Shown piece after piece: positions 33,746 to 42,524 of a stretch of 64,000 bases of DNA (position 1 is the first letter of the stretch; every line of letters starts with the position of its first letter). Where the stretch lies: positions 186,022-250,021 of the forward strand of contig NZ_JAECMT010000001.1 in assembly GCF_016019935.1 (NCBI RefSeq). Reading direction: 5' to 3'. Below the pieces are notes generated by a model that saw only the letters and a list, made by a program, of their open reading frames with translations, did no database searches and had not been told where the DNA came from. Both the position numbers and the translations under genes were made by a program. This DNA comes from Paenibacillus sp. GSMTC-2017. Lineage in GTDB: Bacteria; Bacillota; Bacilli; Paenibacillales; Paenibacillaceae.

Positions 33746-35098
33746 TTACTCATTCAAAAAGGTTGTGACCCGATTTTGGATCAGTCTAGCAGCTTCCTCC
33801 GCGGACTTCTGGCCGCTGAAATAAGCGTGGGACTCCTCACTTACAATGGCAAGCACTTTTCCGTCGAGAAGCAAGTGTGGGTTCGCCATTTCAAGAAGCT
33901 GCGTAAACCGAGTAATTTCCTCTCCCTCCGCCTTAACGAACTGACCGTCAGGCAGTTGGTAGGTACCCGCCTTGATTTGCTCTTTGATCTCGTTCAGCTT
34001 CTGTTCGTTCACCGATTTGAGCAGTGAAAATCCGCTGCGTTCCGGTATCAACTGCCCCTCCTCCGACAGGAGGAAGCTGAGTAATTTCCAAGCCTCCGCC
34101 TGTAGAGGCGTTTTCGCCCAAATCGCTAACTCGGAGGACGGTATGATCCGCATCGTCGTGCTGGACTGTTCTTTGTTGTGCGGTTTTTGCAGCAACCGAG
34201 GGTGATCAAACAGCGTATGCGTTACGTTAATAACGTCAGAAGGCTCACTTATTACTGCAGAATAGAACAATTGCTTATCAAGCTCCGCTGGTTCTGCGGT
34301 CATCAGCCCTTCATCGTACATGTTGTTCACCTGATTCAGTAAAGCCACGAATTCAGGGGTATCGAACTTTGCCTTTTTTGCTGCCTTATCCACGTATAAG
34401 CTGTAACTGTCGATAGTCATTTCCTGCACGAGCATATCCGGCGTATAATCAGTCATTCCATACAAGTTGTCTTTTCCCTGCTTCAGCTCCTTAACAATGT
34501 CGGCAAAATCTTGCCAGGTCCAGGTCTGCTCATTAATGTCGGAGCTCTTCAACATCTCACCATTCCCAATAAACGCTCTCAGGGAAAAGCCGGTCGGAAT
34601 CGCATACGTTCCGCCCTCTTTCTTGTTGGGCTTTAGTACATTCATGTACATATTGTCTTGCTTCAGAATTTCGTCCTTGTTCATTAAATCTTCCATATTT
34701 AGAAGAAATCCTTTCTCGACATATTGCTCAGCAGGTAATAAACCTAGTTCGAGAACATCCGGTCCTTTCCCCGATAGTAAAGCCGTATTAATTAACTGAC
34801 GGTATTCCTCCAATTCCCCGGATTTACTCTCTTCTCCAGCCTGCTTATGTGCCTGAATCTGAAGATCGATGTTCGGATGCTTAGCCTCGAATTTTTTCTC
34901 CAACGCCGTATAGAAAGGTGTCGACTCAAAAATGGACAGAGTGAGTACGTTTTTACCATTTTCTGTTGTCTTGTTTTTCTCTCCCGTTACCGCGTTTTTC
35001 TCACCAGCCTTGGTCCCTTCTCCTCCTGAGCTACAAGCGGTCGTAGCCGCCATCATGATTGCCGCTAATACCACTGTCAAACCTAATCTTTTAATCAT
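33746..35098 (-). CDS. ABC transporter extracellular solute-binding lipoprotein
   Basis: A 450-residue carbohydrate-type solute-binding protein. The N-terminus MIKRLGLTVVLAAIMMA ends in a lipobox TTAC followed by SSGGEG, so it is a membrane-anchored lipoprotein outside the cell. Downstream features such as ESTPFYTALEKKFE, GKGPDVLELG and PSSELAIWAKT are typical of family 1 sugar-binding proteins. ATG 35098 is chosen for the signal sequence and GAGAGG upstream; 26 extra codons are open before it. It is the last gene of an operon with two permeases and a HlyD-like adaptor. The ligand (sugar or other) is not readable. Confidence 0.88.
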   Translation of the reverse strand: MIKRLGLTVVLAAIMMAATTACSSGGEGTKAGEKNAVTGEKNKTTENGKNVLTLSIFESTPFYTALEKKFEAKHPNIDLQIQAHKQAGEESKSGELEEYRQLINTALLSGKGPDVLELGLLPAEQYVEKGFLLNMEDLMNKDEILKQDNMYMNVLKPNKKEGGTYAIPTGFSLRAFIGNGEMLKSSDINEQTWTWQDFADIVKELKQGKDNLYGMTDYTPDMLVQEMTIDSYSLYVDKAAKKAKFDTPEFVALLNQVNNMYDEGLMTAEPAELDKQLFYSAVISEPSDVINVTHTLFDHPRLLQKPHNKEQSSTTMRIIPSSELAIWAKTPLQAEAWKLLSFLLSEEGQLIPERSGFSLLKSVNEQKLNEIKEQIKAGTYQLPDGQFVKAEGEEITRFTQLLEMANPHLLLDGKVLAIVSEESHAYFSGQKSAEEAARLIQNRVTTFLNE

Positions 35099-35247
35099 TG
35101 CTCCATACCTCTCATCTTTGTTTATATTTTTTACAACAATAGAATTTATAAGATTCCGATACATTCGGATGAACAAATTCTATTTGGCGATAAAACCTAC
35201 CTTTAAACGCGGTCTCTCGTCTCTAAATGCACTAGATAGAGGTTTTC

Positions 35248-36408
35248 TCATTGGAGACGAATCCGGTTCCCGTCCTGCAGCGGCTCGCTACTTTCCATAA
35301 TGATCAGATCCCCTTCATATAGTCGATCTGCCGGAATCATCGTCTCTCGATCCGTAGACTCGCTTGCCTCAATCGTAACCTTGCGAGCCACAAACTCATT
35401 ACCCAAAGCCCCTCGTTGCTTCTCCACCTTGAATAAAAATCGTTTTTCTCCTACCCGATGAATAGCCTCGTTCGGGACAAGCCATCCCTTCCCGGACGAA
35501 GTCCGCTCTAGCTTGACCGAAACCTGCTCACCCCCTTTCAGAGTGGCATCGTCCACATGGATGCGCAGCTTCTTCTGCAGATTCACCGCAGGTGCTGCGG
35601 CGCCACCTTCAGGCAAGCCTGCGATCTGCGAGCCCGCATCGGTGATATCATGGATTGTTCCCTCCATCGGGCGGGCCGGCTGTTCTCCCTCAGCTAGTAC
35701 TTTTAGCTCGACAGACTGCTTAACTGCAAGGCCTAAGCTGTCAATAAGGGATCTATCGGCATCGATATCCAGCCAATACCCTAAGTCACTGTTCGAGATT
35801 ACGATATCTGGTTGGCTGGTGGAAGCAAGACCTTCTACTGCGTTTAAATCCATTACAATCCCATCAAACGGGGCGGCAAGCTCTCTTTGCCGATTCAATT
35901 GCTCTCGGAGTCCGTCGATTTTCCGCTGTTGCACCGATATATCGATATTTCGCGTTGTCAGTTCGCGTTCAGCTTTCCCTGTAGCGGACTCGCCCCCTTC
36001 AACTATCGACAATTTGAGCTGGTCCTGTACGTCTTCCAGCGCGATTGTCAGCTTCGTAAGCTGCGCGATCTCATTCTCCAGTTCCCTCTCTGCGGAGGTG
36101 CTGTCGTATAAAATGAGATTCTGCCCTTTCTTAACAACATCCCCTTCCTTCACAAGAACTTGCCGTACTTTCCAACCGGCTGGATTTGGCAACTCCGCTT
36201 GATTAACAGGCTGTAATATACCGCTGCCTTCCAACTTATAAGCAATTCCTCCGCTCGCCGCGAGTTCAGCATTTACCTTCGGCAAAGTAACTGACTGCAG
36301 CGTATTGCTGAAAAGAGTGAAGAACAGCAACAATCCGATCAACAGCAGCAACACGGTGGAAATCCATTTTTTTCGCTTACGATCAACCTGCTCCTTCGAT
36401 AGCTCCAT
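35248..36408 (-). CDS. HlyD/RND-type membrane fusion (adaptor) protein
   Basis: A 386-residue protein with one N-terminal membrane segment (about 15-35), a lipoyl-like half motif (VRQVLVKEGDVVKKGQNLILYD), a coiled-coil hairpin (about 100-175), the second lipoyl half (APFDGIVMDL) and beta-barrel domains. Such adaptors normally work with an exporter (ABC or RND). Here it lies inside an operon with importer-type permeases and a solute-binding protein, an unusual pairing. ATG 36408 follows AGGAGGGGAAGG; the open frame further upstream overlaps the permease gene. It may act with a transporter encoded elsewhere or with these permeases. Confidence 0.85.
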   Translation of the reverse strand: MELSKEQVDRKRKKWISTVLLLLIGLLLFFTLFSNTLQSVTLPKVNAELAASGGIAYKLEGSGILQPVNQAELPNPAGWKVRQVLVKEGDVVKKGQNLILYDSTSAERELENEIAQLTKLTIALEDVQDQLKLSIVEGGESATGKAERELTTRNIDISVQQRKIDGLREQLNRQRELAAPFDGIVMDLNAVEGLASTSQPDIVISNSDLGYWLDIDADRSLIDSLGLAVKQSVELKVLAEGEQPARPMEGTIHDITDAGSQIAGLPEGGAAAPAVNLQKKLRIHVDDATLKGGEQVSVKLERTSSGKGWLVPNEAIHRVGEKRFLFKVEKQRGALGNEFVARKVTIEASESTDRETMIPADRLYEGDLIIMESSEPLQDGNRIRLQ

Positions 36409-36425
36409 CCCTTGACCTTCCCCTC

Positions 36426-37301
36426 CTATCCCTTGATTCCAGACAATTGAACGCCTTCGATAAAATACGTCTCCGCATATAGGAACAACAACACCATGGG
36501 GGACATATACAACACGGAAGCGGCAAAAACCATATCCCATTCACCACTTAACCTCGATAGCAATACCGATAAAGGCTGCTTGAATGGATCGTTTATAAAG
36601 ATCAGCGGCTGCTCGACCATATTCCAATAATCAACGAATAGCAATATCACCAGTGCAGCAAGTCCTGGCTTGACCATCGGAATGATGACCGTCAGGAATA
36701 TCCTAAGATGGCCAGCCCCGTCTATTTTGGCAGCTTCAATGTAGGCGTACGGAATATGCAGCATAAACTGTCGGAGCATAAATACACCAAAAGCGGCAAA
36801 GACGCCCGGAAGGATGACAGCTCCCGAACTATTCAGTAAGCCCATCTTATCTGCGATAATATAGTTTGGAACCAGTGTCACCTGAAATGGCATCAGCATT
36901 GTTATCAAATACACCAGAAACAGAGAATCACGACCACGGAAATTCAGCTTCGCAAAAGCATAGGCTGCCAGTGCCGCAACTACCATCTGTCCAATAATGA
37001 TTGGCACAACCAAGCCAACTGAATTCCAAAACAGTAACAAATAATTAGGTGAATGCACCAGCAGCTCGCTGAATTGCTCCAAGGTCACCTTGTCCGGCAG
37101 CCACTTCATATTGACAAACGTATCGGCACCCGTTGATGTCACTTCCGTGAGTTTCCCAATGACACCGTAGTTAATTTTTAACTCCTGTTCAGTCATCAGC
37201 GAATTCGTGAAGGTAATGACGATCGGGAACAGTAGCAGCAATCCAATCATCCCCATTAACGCCGTTAGTATTACTTTATGTATTCTTGTAATGACTCGCA
37301 A
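36426..37301 (-). CDS. Carbohydrate ABC transporter permease (MalG type)
   Basis: A 291-residue inner-membrane permease with about six transmembrane segments and the EAA loop YIEAAKIDGAGHLRIF near the middle, which contacts an ATPase. The proposed TTG start at 37301 follows GGTGGAG and overlaps the upstream permease stop; the longer frame to 37382 would overlap more. It pairs with the MalF-type permease just upstream in transcription. No ATPase gene is present, so a shared ATPase (MsmX-like) is presumably used. Confidence 0.88.
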   Translation of the reverse strand: MRVITRIHKVILTALMGMIGLLLLFPIVITFTNSLMTEQELKINYGVIGKLTEVTSTGADTFVNMKWLPDKVTLEQFSELLVHSPNYLLLFWNSVGLVVPIIIGQMVVAALAAYAFAKLNFRGRDSLFLVYLITMLMPFQVTLVPNYIIADKMGLLNSSGAVILPGVFAAFGVFMLRQFMLHIPYAYIEAAKIDGAGHLRIFLTVIIPMVKPGLAALVILLFVDYWNMVEQPLIFINDPFKQPLSVLLSRLSGEWDMVFAASVLYMSPMVLLFLYAETYFIEGVQLSGIKG

Positions 37302-37312
37302 AGCTCCACCCC

Positions 37313-38215
37313 CTACTCCATGAACTGTCGATACCGGCGCTCCATCCCGAACAGCCCAAGAACGATTACCATGATGCCGCACACCATCAAAGCGGCCGCC
37401 GCCGTCAACTTCTGAATGTCTAGTGACACGAACATGTTGTTCATGTAATGCTGTAGCATGTAGATACTGTCATGCGGATAATCACCAGCCAATAAATACG
37501 TCTCCCGGAACACTTTGAAGGAATTAATGATCGACATAATGACTACAAAAAACGTTGTCGTGGTCAAATAGACTAGTGTAATCCCAAAAAACTGGCGAAA
37601 ACGACTTGCACCTTCAATTTGCGCGGTTTCGTAATAATCCTTTGGGATTTGCTGGAGTCCTGCTAGAAACAAGATGACGTTGTACCCGATGTTTTTCCAC
37701 AGATACACCGCTATGACCACATTCCGGGCTGAATCAGTCTTCATCCAGTCCACACGGTTGATGCCGAACCAACTGAGCGCGTAGTTCAAAGCCCCGTTCC
37801 AGTCAAAAATCATCTGCCAGATAATAATGACAGAGGCCACCGGAACGACAAGCGGTAATACAAAGGAGGTTCGCAACCATTTTCGGAAGTATATTTTCCG
37901 GTTCAGCAACAACGCAAGTCCCAGTGACAACGCCAGCATAAGCGGAACGCTCACCGCGCTGAAATAAAAGGTGTTAGAAGCCGCTTTACGAAAGGAATCG
38001 CTAGCTAGCAGCTCCCGGTAATTCGAAAGACCCGCAAACCTTTCCCCAGAGGCGCTACTCATGAACGAATACATAACCCCCATGACAAACGGGATCAGAT
38101 AGAACATGGCAAAACCTGCTGCACTTGGCGCGAGAAACAGCCATGCTGCCGTAGCATCTCGGCGCAGCCACCAAGTCATGCGTAGCGGAGCGCGCAAAAA
38201 AACCCACTTCTTCAT
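37313..38215 (-). CDS. Sugar ABC transporter permease (MalF/UgpA type)
   Basis: A 300-residue permease with about six transmembrane helices and the EAA-loop motif YYETAQIEGASRFRQFF. It is the first gene of the importer operon; AGGAGG lies just upstream of ATG 38215. It forms the heterodimeric channel with the MalG-type permease. It begins about 95 nt after the kinase gene and may be under control of that two-component system. Confidence 0.88.
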   Translation of the reverse strand: MKKWVFLRAPLRMTWWLRRDATAAWLFLAPSAAGFAMFYLIPFVMGVMYSFMSSASGERFAGLSNYRELLASDSFRKAASNTFYFSAVSVPLMLALSLGLALLLNRKIYFRKWLRTSFVLPLVVPVASVIIIWQMIFDWNGALNYALSWFGINRVDWMKTDSARNVVIAVYLWKNIGYNVILFLAGLQQIPKDYYETAQIEGASRFRQFFGITLVYLTTTTFFVVIMSIINSFKVFRETYLLAGDYPHDSIYMLQHYMNNMFVSLDIQKLTAAAALMVCGIMVIVLGLFGMERRYRQFME

Positions 38216-38309
38216 CTTTCAGTCCTCCTGCCGTTGATGCTCTAAGCATAGGCCAGACTGTTAAAAAAAGAAGCGGGTTAATTCTTAACTTTTCCTAAAA
38301 TGGATTCAT

Positions 38310-39413
38310 TTAAATAGATGAGATCAAGTAAGGCAATCGCACCTCGAATTCGGTACGAATGCGGTCGCTTTTTACCGATATGGTGCCTTCGTGCTGTTCT
38401 ACAATGTTCTTGGCGATAAACAAGCCAAGCCCGGTGCTCCCTTCCTGTTGGGTTCGCGCACGATCCCCGGTAAAAAACATGTCAAACACATGCGGCAACT
38501 CGTCAGGCGGGATAAACTTGCCGTAATTGACGATTTGAATGACGACCTGCTCTTGCTCCTGACTGCCACGTATATCAATATATTCGCCGTCTTTACCGTA
38601 ACGACTGGCATTAGACAGCAGATTCTCGAACACGCGTGCGAGCAAGTCACCTTCACCAGATACCATTAGATTTGGAGCTATAGCTAGGCGAGCGGTCAGC
38701 CCGTTTTTTTCGAATACCGGATACATTTCTTCGTTTAATTGTGTTAATAGCTCGCTCAGATCGAGCGGTGCTTGGCGGATATTTTGCTTTCCGTAATTCA
38801 TCCTCGTAATTTCAAACAACTCGTCGATCAACTTCTCGAGTCGCTGCGATTTCGTGAAGGCAATCGTCGTGTAGTACTTCATTTCATCAATGGTCAAATC
38901 TTTGCCTTTAAGAATAAAATCCAAATACCCGATGACAGAAGTCAGCGGGGTTCTCAAATCATGGGCAAGGTTAAGCACAAGCTGCTCCTTGCTGTTCTCG
39001 GCGAAATCTCCGCGTTCCACCGCTTGCTTCAGCTTTTCGCTTGCCAAGTTTATGTCCCTAGCAATATCCCCGATTTCATCATTTGACCGGATATCGACCC
39101 GATAGGAGAAATCTCCCCCAGATAACTGGTTGATCCCGCGGGAAATTTCCCGGAAATATGAAACATAACGCCGGGTTAACAAATAGAAGTAAAAAAACGA
39201 AATCGGGAAGAAAATGATCAGAAACGTGTTAATATCGCCAATATCTCGAATAACTTCGCGAACTCGGAACATAGGACTATCAAAGAGCTGCGTATAATAA
39301 TACTGCTGCAACATTAAGTAAATCAGAAAGGTAGTAGCGGCAGATAGCAGCATGCTGAACCCGAATAGACGGATCATTTGAAAACGGAAGCTTCGAAAAT
39401 TGAGTTTAGCCAT
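38310..39413 (-). CDS. vanS: VanS-like sensor histidine kinase
   Basis: A 367-residue membrane kinase: two transmembrane segments (about 12-32 and 62-80), a HAMP linker (about 82-135), the phospho-acceptor His in NLAHDLRTPLTS and the ATPase boxes NLLSNASRYG and GSTGLGLFIAK. The sensing loop between the helices is only about 30 residues. The start overlaps the response regulator stop by 8 nt, indicating coupled expression. Position after vanY- and vanZ-like genes suggests response to glycopeptides or another cell-wall stress. The gene symbol rests on context as well as similarity. Confidence 0.85.
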   Translation of the reverse strand: MAKLNFRSFRFQMIRLFGFSMLLSAATTFLIYLMLQQYYYTQLFDSPMFRVREVIRDIGDINTFLIIFFPISFFYFYLLTRRYVSYFREISRGINQLSGGDFSYRVDIRSNDEIGDIARDINLASEKLKQAVERGDFAENSKEQLVLNLAHDLRTPLTSVIGYLDFILKGKDLTIDEMKYYTTIAFTKSQRLEKLIDELFEITRMNYGKQNIRQAPLDLSELLTQLNEEMYPVFEKNGLTARLAIAPNLMVSGEGDLLARVFENLLSNASRYGKDGEYIDIRGSQEQEQVVIQIVNYGKFIPPDELPHVFDMFFTGDRARTQQEGSTGLGLFIAKNIVEQHEGTISVKSDRIRTEFEVRLPYLISSI

Positions 39414-40107
39414 TGAATGTATAACCTACACCCCAGACAGTCTTAATCAGCTTGTTCTTATTCTGGTCCTCCCCAAGCTTTTTACGCAACGTTCGAATAT
39501 GCACCATTACTGTATTCCCGCCTTCAAAATAGGCCTCGCCCCACACTTGCTGAAAAATATGCTCCGTGCTGAATACCTTCTTCGGATGGCTGGCAAGTAG
39601 CACCAATATATCAAACTCTTTGGGCGTAAGGTCTACCCGGTTGCCGTACAAGAATACCGTTCGCTGTTCGGGATAGATTACGAGTCCTCCCGCCTCCAGC
39701 ATAGACTTATCTGCTTGAGTTGCCATTGAAGGATTCAACTGAATGAAGCGACGCAGTTGGGCGTTCACCCGTGCAACCATTTCCATAGGGTTAAACGGTT
39801 TGGTAATATAATCGTCAGCACCGAGAACCAGACCGGTGATCTTATCCAGATCTGTCGCCTTGGCACTTAAAAAAATAATCGGCAGATGATAGCTCTCGCG
39901 AATTAACCTGGCCAACTCGTACCCGTCGATTTTGGGCATCATGATATCTAATATCGCCAAATCCACGGACTGCGTCCGGATTATGTCGATGGCCTCTTGT
40001 CCATCAGCGGCTTTCAAGCACCGGTAACCCTCTTTGACCAGATGCAACTCAATCAAATCTGCGATTTCTGCCTCATCATCCGCAATTAATATATTGATCG
40101 ATTTCAT
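39406..40107 (-). CDS. vanR: VanR-like OmpR-family response regulator
   Basis: A 233-residue regulator with a receiver domain (acidic pair ADDE, phospho-acceptor Asp in AILDIMMP, Lys in YITKPF) and a C-terminal winged helix (TPKEFDILVLLASHP, GGNTVMVHIRTLRKKL, TVWGVGYTF). ATG 40107 follows GAGGAGAG; the frame is open further upstream but has no better site. It is encoded directly before the kinase gene, and likely controls vanY, vanZ, itself and perhaps the downstream importer. Confidence 0.88.
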   Translation of the reverse strand: MKSINILIADDEAEIADLIELHLVKEGYRCLKAADGQEAIDIIRTQSVDLAILDIMMPKIDGYELARLIRESYHLPIIFLSAKATDLDKITGLVLGADDYITKPFNPMEMVARVNAQLRRFIQLNPSMATQADKSMLEAGGLVIYPEQRTVFLYGNRVDLTPKEFDILVLLASHPKKVFSTEHIFQQVWGEAYFEGGNTVMVHIRTLRKKLGEDQNKNKLIKTVWGVGYTFNG

Positions 40108-40225
40108 GGTGTTCTCTCCTCGCGCAGTAGTAACTTTTGAAGTCATTTTTTAATCATTTTCCAATAAAGGTTTAAACTCCAATTTGACATATTCTTTAAT
40201 GGATTCCCAGTTAAAATGTGTAATT

Positions 40226-40807
40226 TCACATGTTCGTTTCATTCGATACACAGCGGAAGGTGATGACAACTGCTCGGCATATCGCGTAGCCGAGAAGTCC
40301 TCCTAAGGAATTGAGCAACAAATCATCAACGTCGAATTGGCCAATCATGAACAAAAGCTGAGCTATCTCCAAGCTCAAGCTTAAGAAGAGTGAACAGACC
40401 CATATTCTCACTCCGGCCATCCTCTCGTGATCGAATAGTAGTCCGAGCAAAATGCCGAGCGGTATAAAAATCACCACATTGCCAAGCAGGTTAACAATAC
40501 TGTGGCCGTTTATCGAATGCAGCGATCTGGAGATTTCTCGGAATGGAATTATATTGCCTGTATCCAGTTGCCGGGAAAGCAATCCGGGCTGCTGAAGCCC
40601 TGCAAGCAGACGGCCCCAAAGAAAACCTAGGTCCAAGGAGTGAAACTTCAATAAGATAATTTTGACCAGCATTATTAAATAAAGACCAAGCAGGATTCGG
40701 AGACTTAGTATGCTCAGCCGACCTCTTCTTCTTGCTTTCGTTTTGTGATTGACCCTTGTATATCTCATTATCTCGGTGGCTGGCACCACGCCCACTTTTG
40801 TAATCAT
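40226..40807 (-). CDS. vanZ: VanZ-like membrane protein
   Basis: A 193-residue protein with about four to five hydrophobic segments and the VanZ-type features NIIPF near the middle, NLLGNVVIFIPLGILL and a DVDDLLLNSLGGLLGY region. VanZ proteins give low-level teicoplanin or lipoglycopeptide tolerance by an unclear route. ATG 40807 follows AGGGGAG, and the gene starts 18 nt after vanY. It lies between vanY and vanR in the same direction. Confidence 0.85.
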   Translation of the reverse strand: MITKVGVVPATEIMRYTRVNHKTKARRRGRLSILSLRILLGLYLIMLVKIILLKFHSLDLGFLWGRLLAGLQQPGLLSRQLDTGNIIPFREISRSLHSINGHSIVNLLGNVVIFIPLGILLGLLFDHERMAGVRIWVCSLFLSLSLEIAQLLFMIGQFDVDDLLLNSLGGLLGYAICRAVVITFRCVSNETNM

Positions 40808-40824
40808 TCGTCCTGCTCCCCTCA

Positions 40825-41715
40825 TTATCCTGCTGATTTGCGAATCGTAACGATAACACCATCTTGATTATTGCCGGAAATCTCATATTCGCCTTGCACT
40901 GGCACAGCGATCGTGTGATTTCCGGTCACTTGATAGTAAAAGACTTGATAGTTATCCTCCCCGATCGTTGTACTTACCGACTTCTGTTCCTTCAGAAAAT
41001 CCAGATACTCTTCCAAAACGAGATTCTTCTCCCACATAATTGCGCTATGCGGCAAACCGACATAACGGAAATGCCACGGTTCAAATTGAATACCTGTCAC
41101 TGCTGTTTTATCTTCGGGATAGCGTAAAACAAATCCGTATTTCCAAGAATGATTCTTTAGCCATTCACCCTCCGGCGCATGACTCATTTGGGCTTGTGAA
41201 GAGCCGATATCCATCGATAAACCGAGGTTGTGCTCACTATACCCCGCTGGCAAGGCAAGCTCCGCTCCCTTCGTACGATACAGTTCCTCCTGCTTGACTT
41301 CGTTTCGGTATCCGCTGGTAATCAAGAAATGAACGACTCCTTCCTCGGCTGCGTCTTTGACCATGGCCCGGAATTTGTCCATCATCCATGGCGATAACTC
41401 AACAGTGTTATCAATCACGCCGAAGAAACCATCGATTAGCTCAGGGTTTCTGACCAGACTTACCGCTTCCATCTCAGGGTTTAAACCATCTGGAACGGGA
41501 TGGTCCTTGTTAACGAGCAATAAATCCCCTTGGAATATCATTTCTTGTGATACTTCTAATGTAAAACCGTCTGTTTGAGAATTCGTTTCAGCCATATTTG
41601 TACTTTCCATACGTAGTTTCGATTCATTGGGTAAACCGCTCATATCCGTCTTAAATTTATTGAATCCATAGCCCAGCAGCAATAAAACAAAAAAACAAAA
41701 AAACCATTTCTTCAT
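40825..41715 (-). CDS. vanY: VanY-like D-Ala-D-Ala carboxypeptidase
   Basis: A 296-residue membrane-anchored LAS-family metallopeptidase. One N-terminal transmembrane segment (about 3-18) is followed by the zinc motifs SEHNLGLSMDIG (SxHxxGxxxD) and EPWHFRYVG. It should trim the terminal D-Ala from peptidoglycan precursors, lowering glycopeptide binding. A C-terminal extension of about 60 residues follows. ATG 41715 has AGGAGG upstream; the longer frame to 41871 adds an unlikely N-terminus. First gene of the vanY-vanZ-vanR-vanS group. Confidence 0.88.
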   Translation of the reverse strand: MKKWFFCFFVLLLLGYGFNKFKTDMSGLPNESKLRMESTNMAETNSQTDGFTLEVSQEMIFQGDLLLVNKDHPVPDGLNPEMEAVSLVRNPELIDGFFGVIDNTVELSPWMMDKFRAMVKDAAEEGVVHFLITSGYRNEVKQEELYRTKGAELALPAGYSEHNLGLSMDIGSSQAQMSHAPEGEWLKNHSWKYGFVLRYPEDKTAVTGIQFEPWHFRYVGLPHSAIMWEKNLVLEEYLDFLKEQKSVSTTIGEDNYQVFYYQVTGNHTIAVPVQGEYEISGNNQDGVIVTIRKSAG

Positions 41716-42524
41716 GCTCCAGCTTCCTCCTGCTTCTTTGTATATTAGAAGGATAGAGGAAATTGTTAAAAATGAAATGGTGGCAAACTTAAAGTTTTTC
41801 TTAAATTGAAGAGCGGGCTTGTTAGTAAGCAGATTATTCCCAGTACAGCTCGTACAGCTTCTGCGCGACATGGCCGGCCTTGTGCACGAATCTATACATT
41901 ATCTTGACATCCTGCAACAAATTATCTTAATGACACAAAAACCCTTTAGGAATGCATGAGAAGCGCATTTTCATGGGTGGCGCTACGAATATTAAAGGCA
42001 TTAATGTTGTTGTCGACTTGTGTGCAGAAGCAACGCAATGTGTTTATTTAGGATGCAAAACTACTCCATATTGTACCAGAAAATCCTATATTATCTGAAA
42101 AGTGTCCAAAAAAAGTAGGGCTTATGAATCACCCTGAACTAATTAAAATAAGTTTAACTCAACGAGGCTGCCGTTCAATACCGATAGCCTCGTTGAGTTG
42201 TTTCTTACGTGTCGGATGGCTAGAATCTATACCGATTTATCTACCTGTCTCATCTACTAAACTTCGAGATGTTATCCTTTATATAACTTGGTACAAGGAC
42301 CCTTATATTCGTATTTATTTCATTAATAGTAAAGGTAGTATCTCAAAACCAATTACTTAAGTTAGAGATTTCTTTTCATGTCAAAAGTAATATCCCGAAT
42401 TTTCTATATTTATCAGTTCTATCATTTCAGTTGGTATCCAACAATCAGAGTGAAGAATTTATAAGGCTCCATTCTTCCAGCTACGAAAATTTCCAACTGT
42501 CATAAAAGCGCACTTCCCTACCCC
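41716..42524. other. 809-bp intergenic region
   Basis: No confident gene. A 21-codon minus-strand reading frame at 41834-41899 (starting MYRFVHKAGH) looks like the tail of a lost gene but lacks a good ribosome binding site. The terminator-like hairpin at 42156-42199 is the only clear structure. The promoter of the van group must lie near 41740-41830, where TTAAG-type repeats are seen. Confidence 0.4.
42156..42203 (+). terminator. Terminator-like hairpin in intergenic DNA
   Basis: A 14-bp stem AACTCAACGAGGCT (42156-42169) / AGCCTCGTTGAGTT (42186-42199) followed by GTTT. No gene on either side obviously uses it; it may remain from a deleted gene or mobile element. Confidence 0.5.

Noticed and set aside
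35513-36202. Plus-strand Ser-rich frame of 229 codons
   Set aside because: Shadow of the HlyD-like adaptor gene, which has clear motifs, a good ribosome binding site and operon context.
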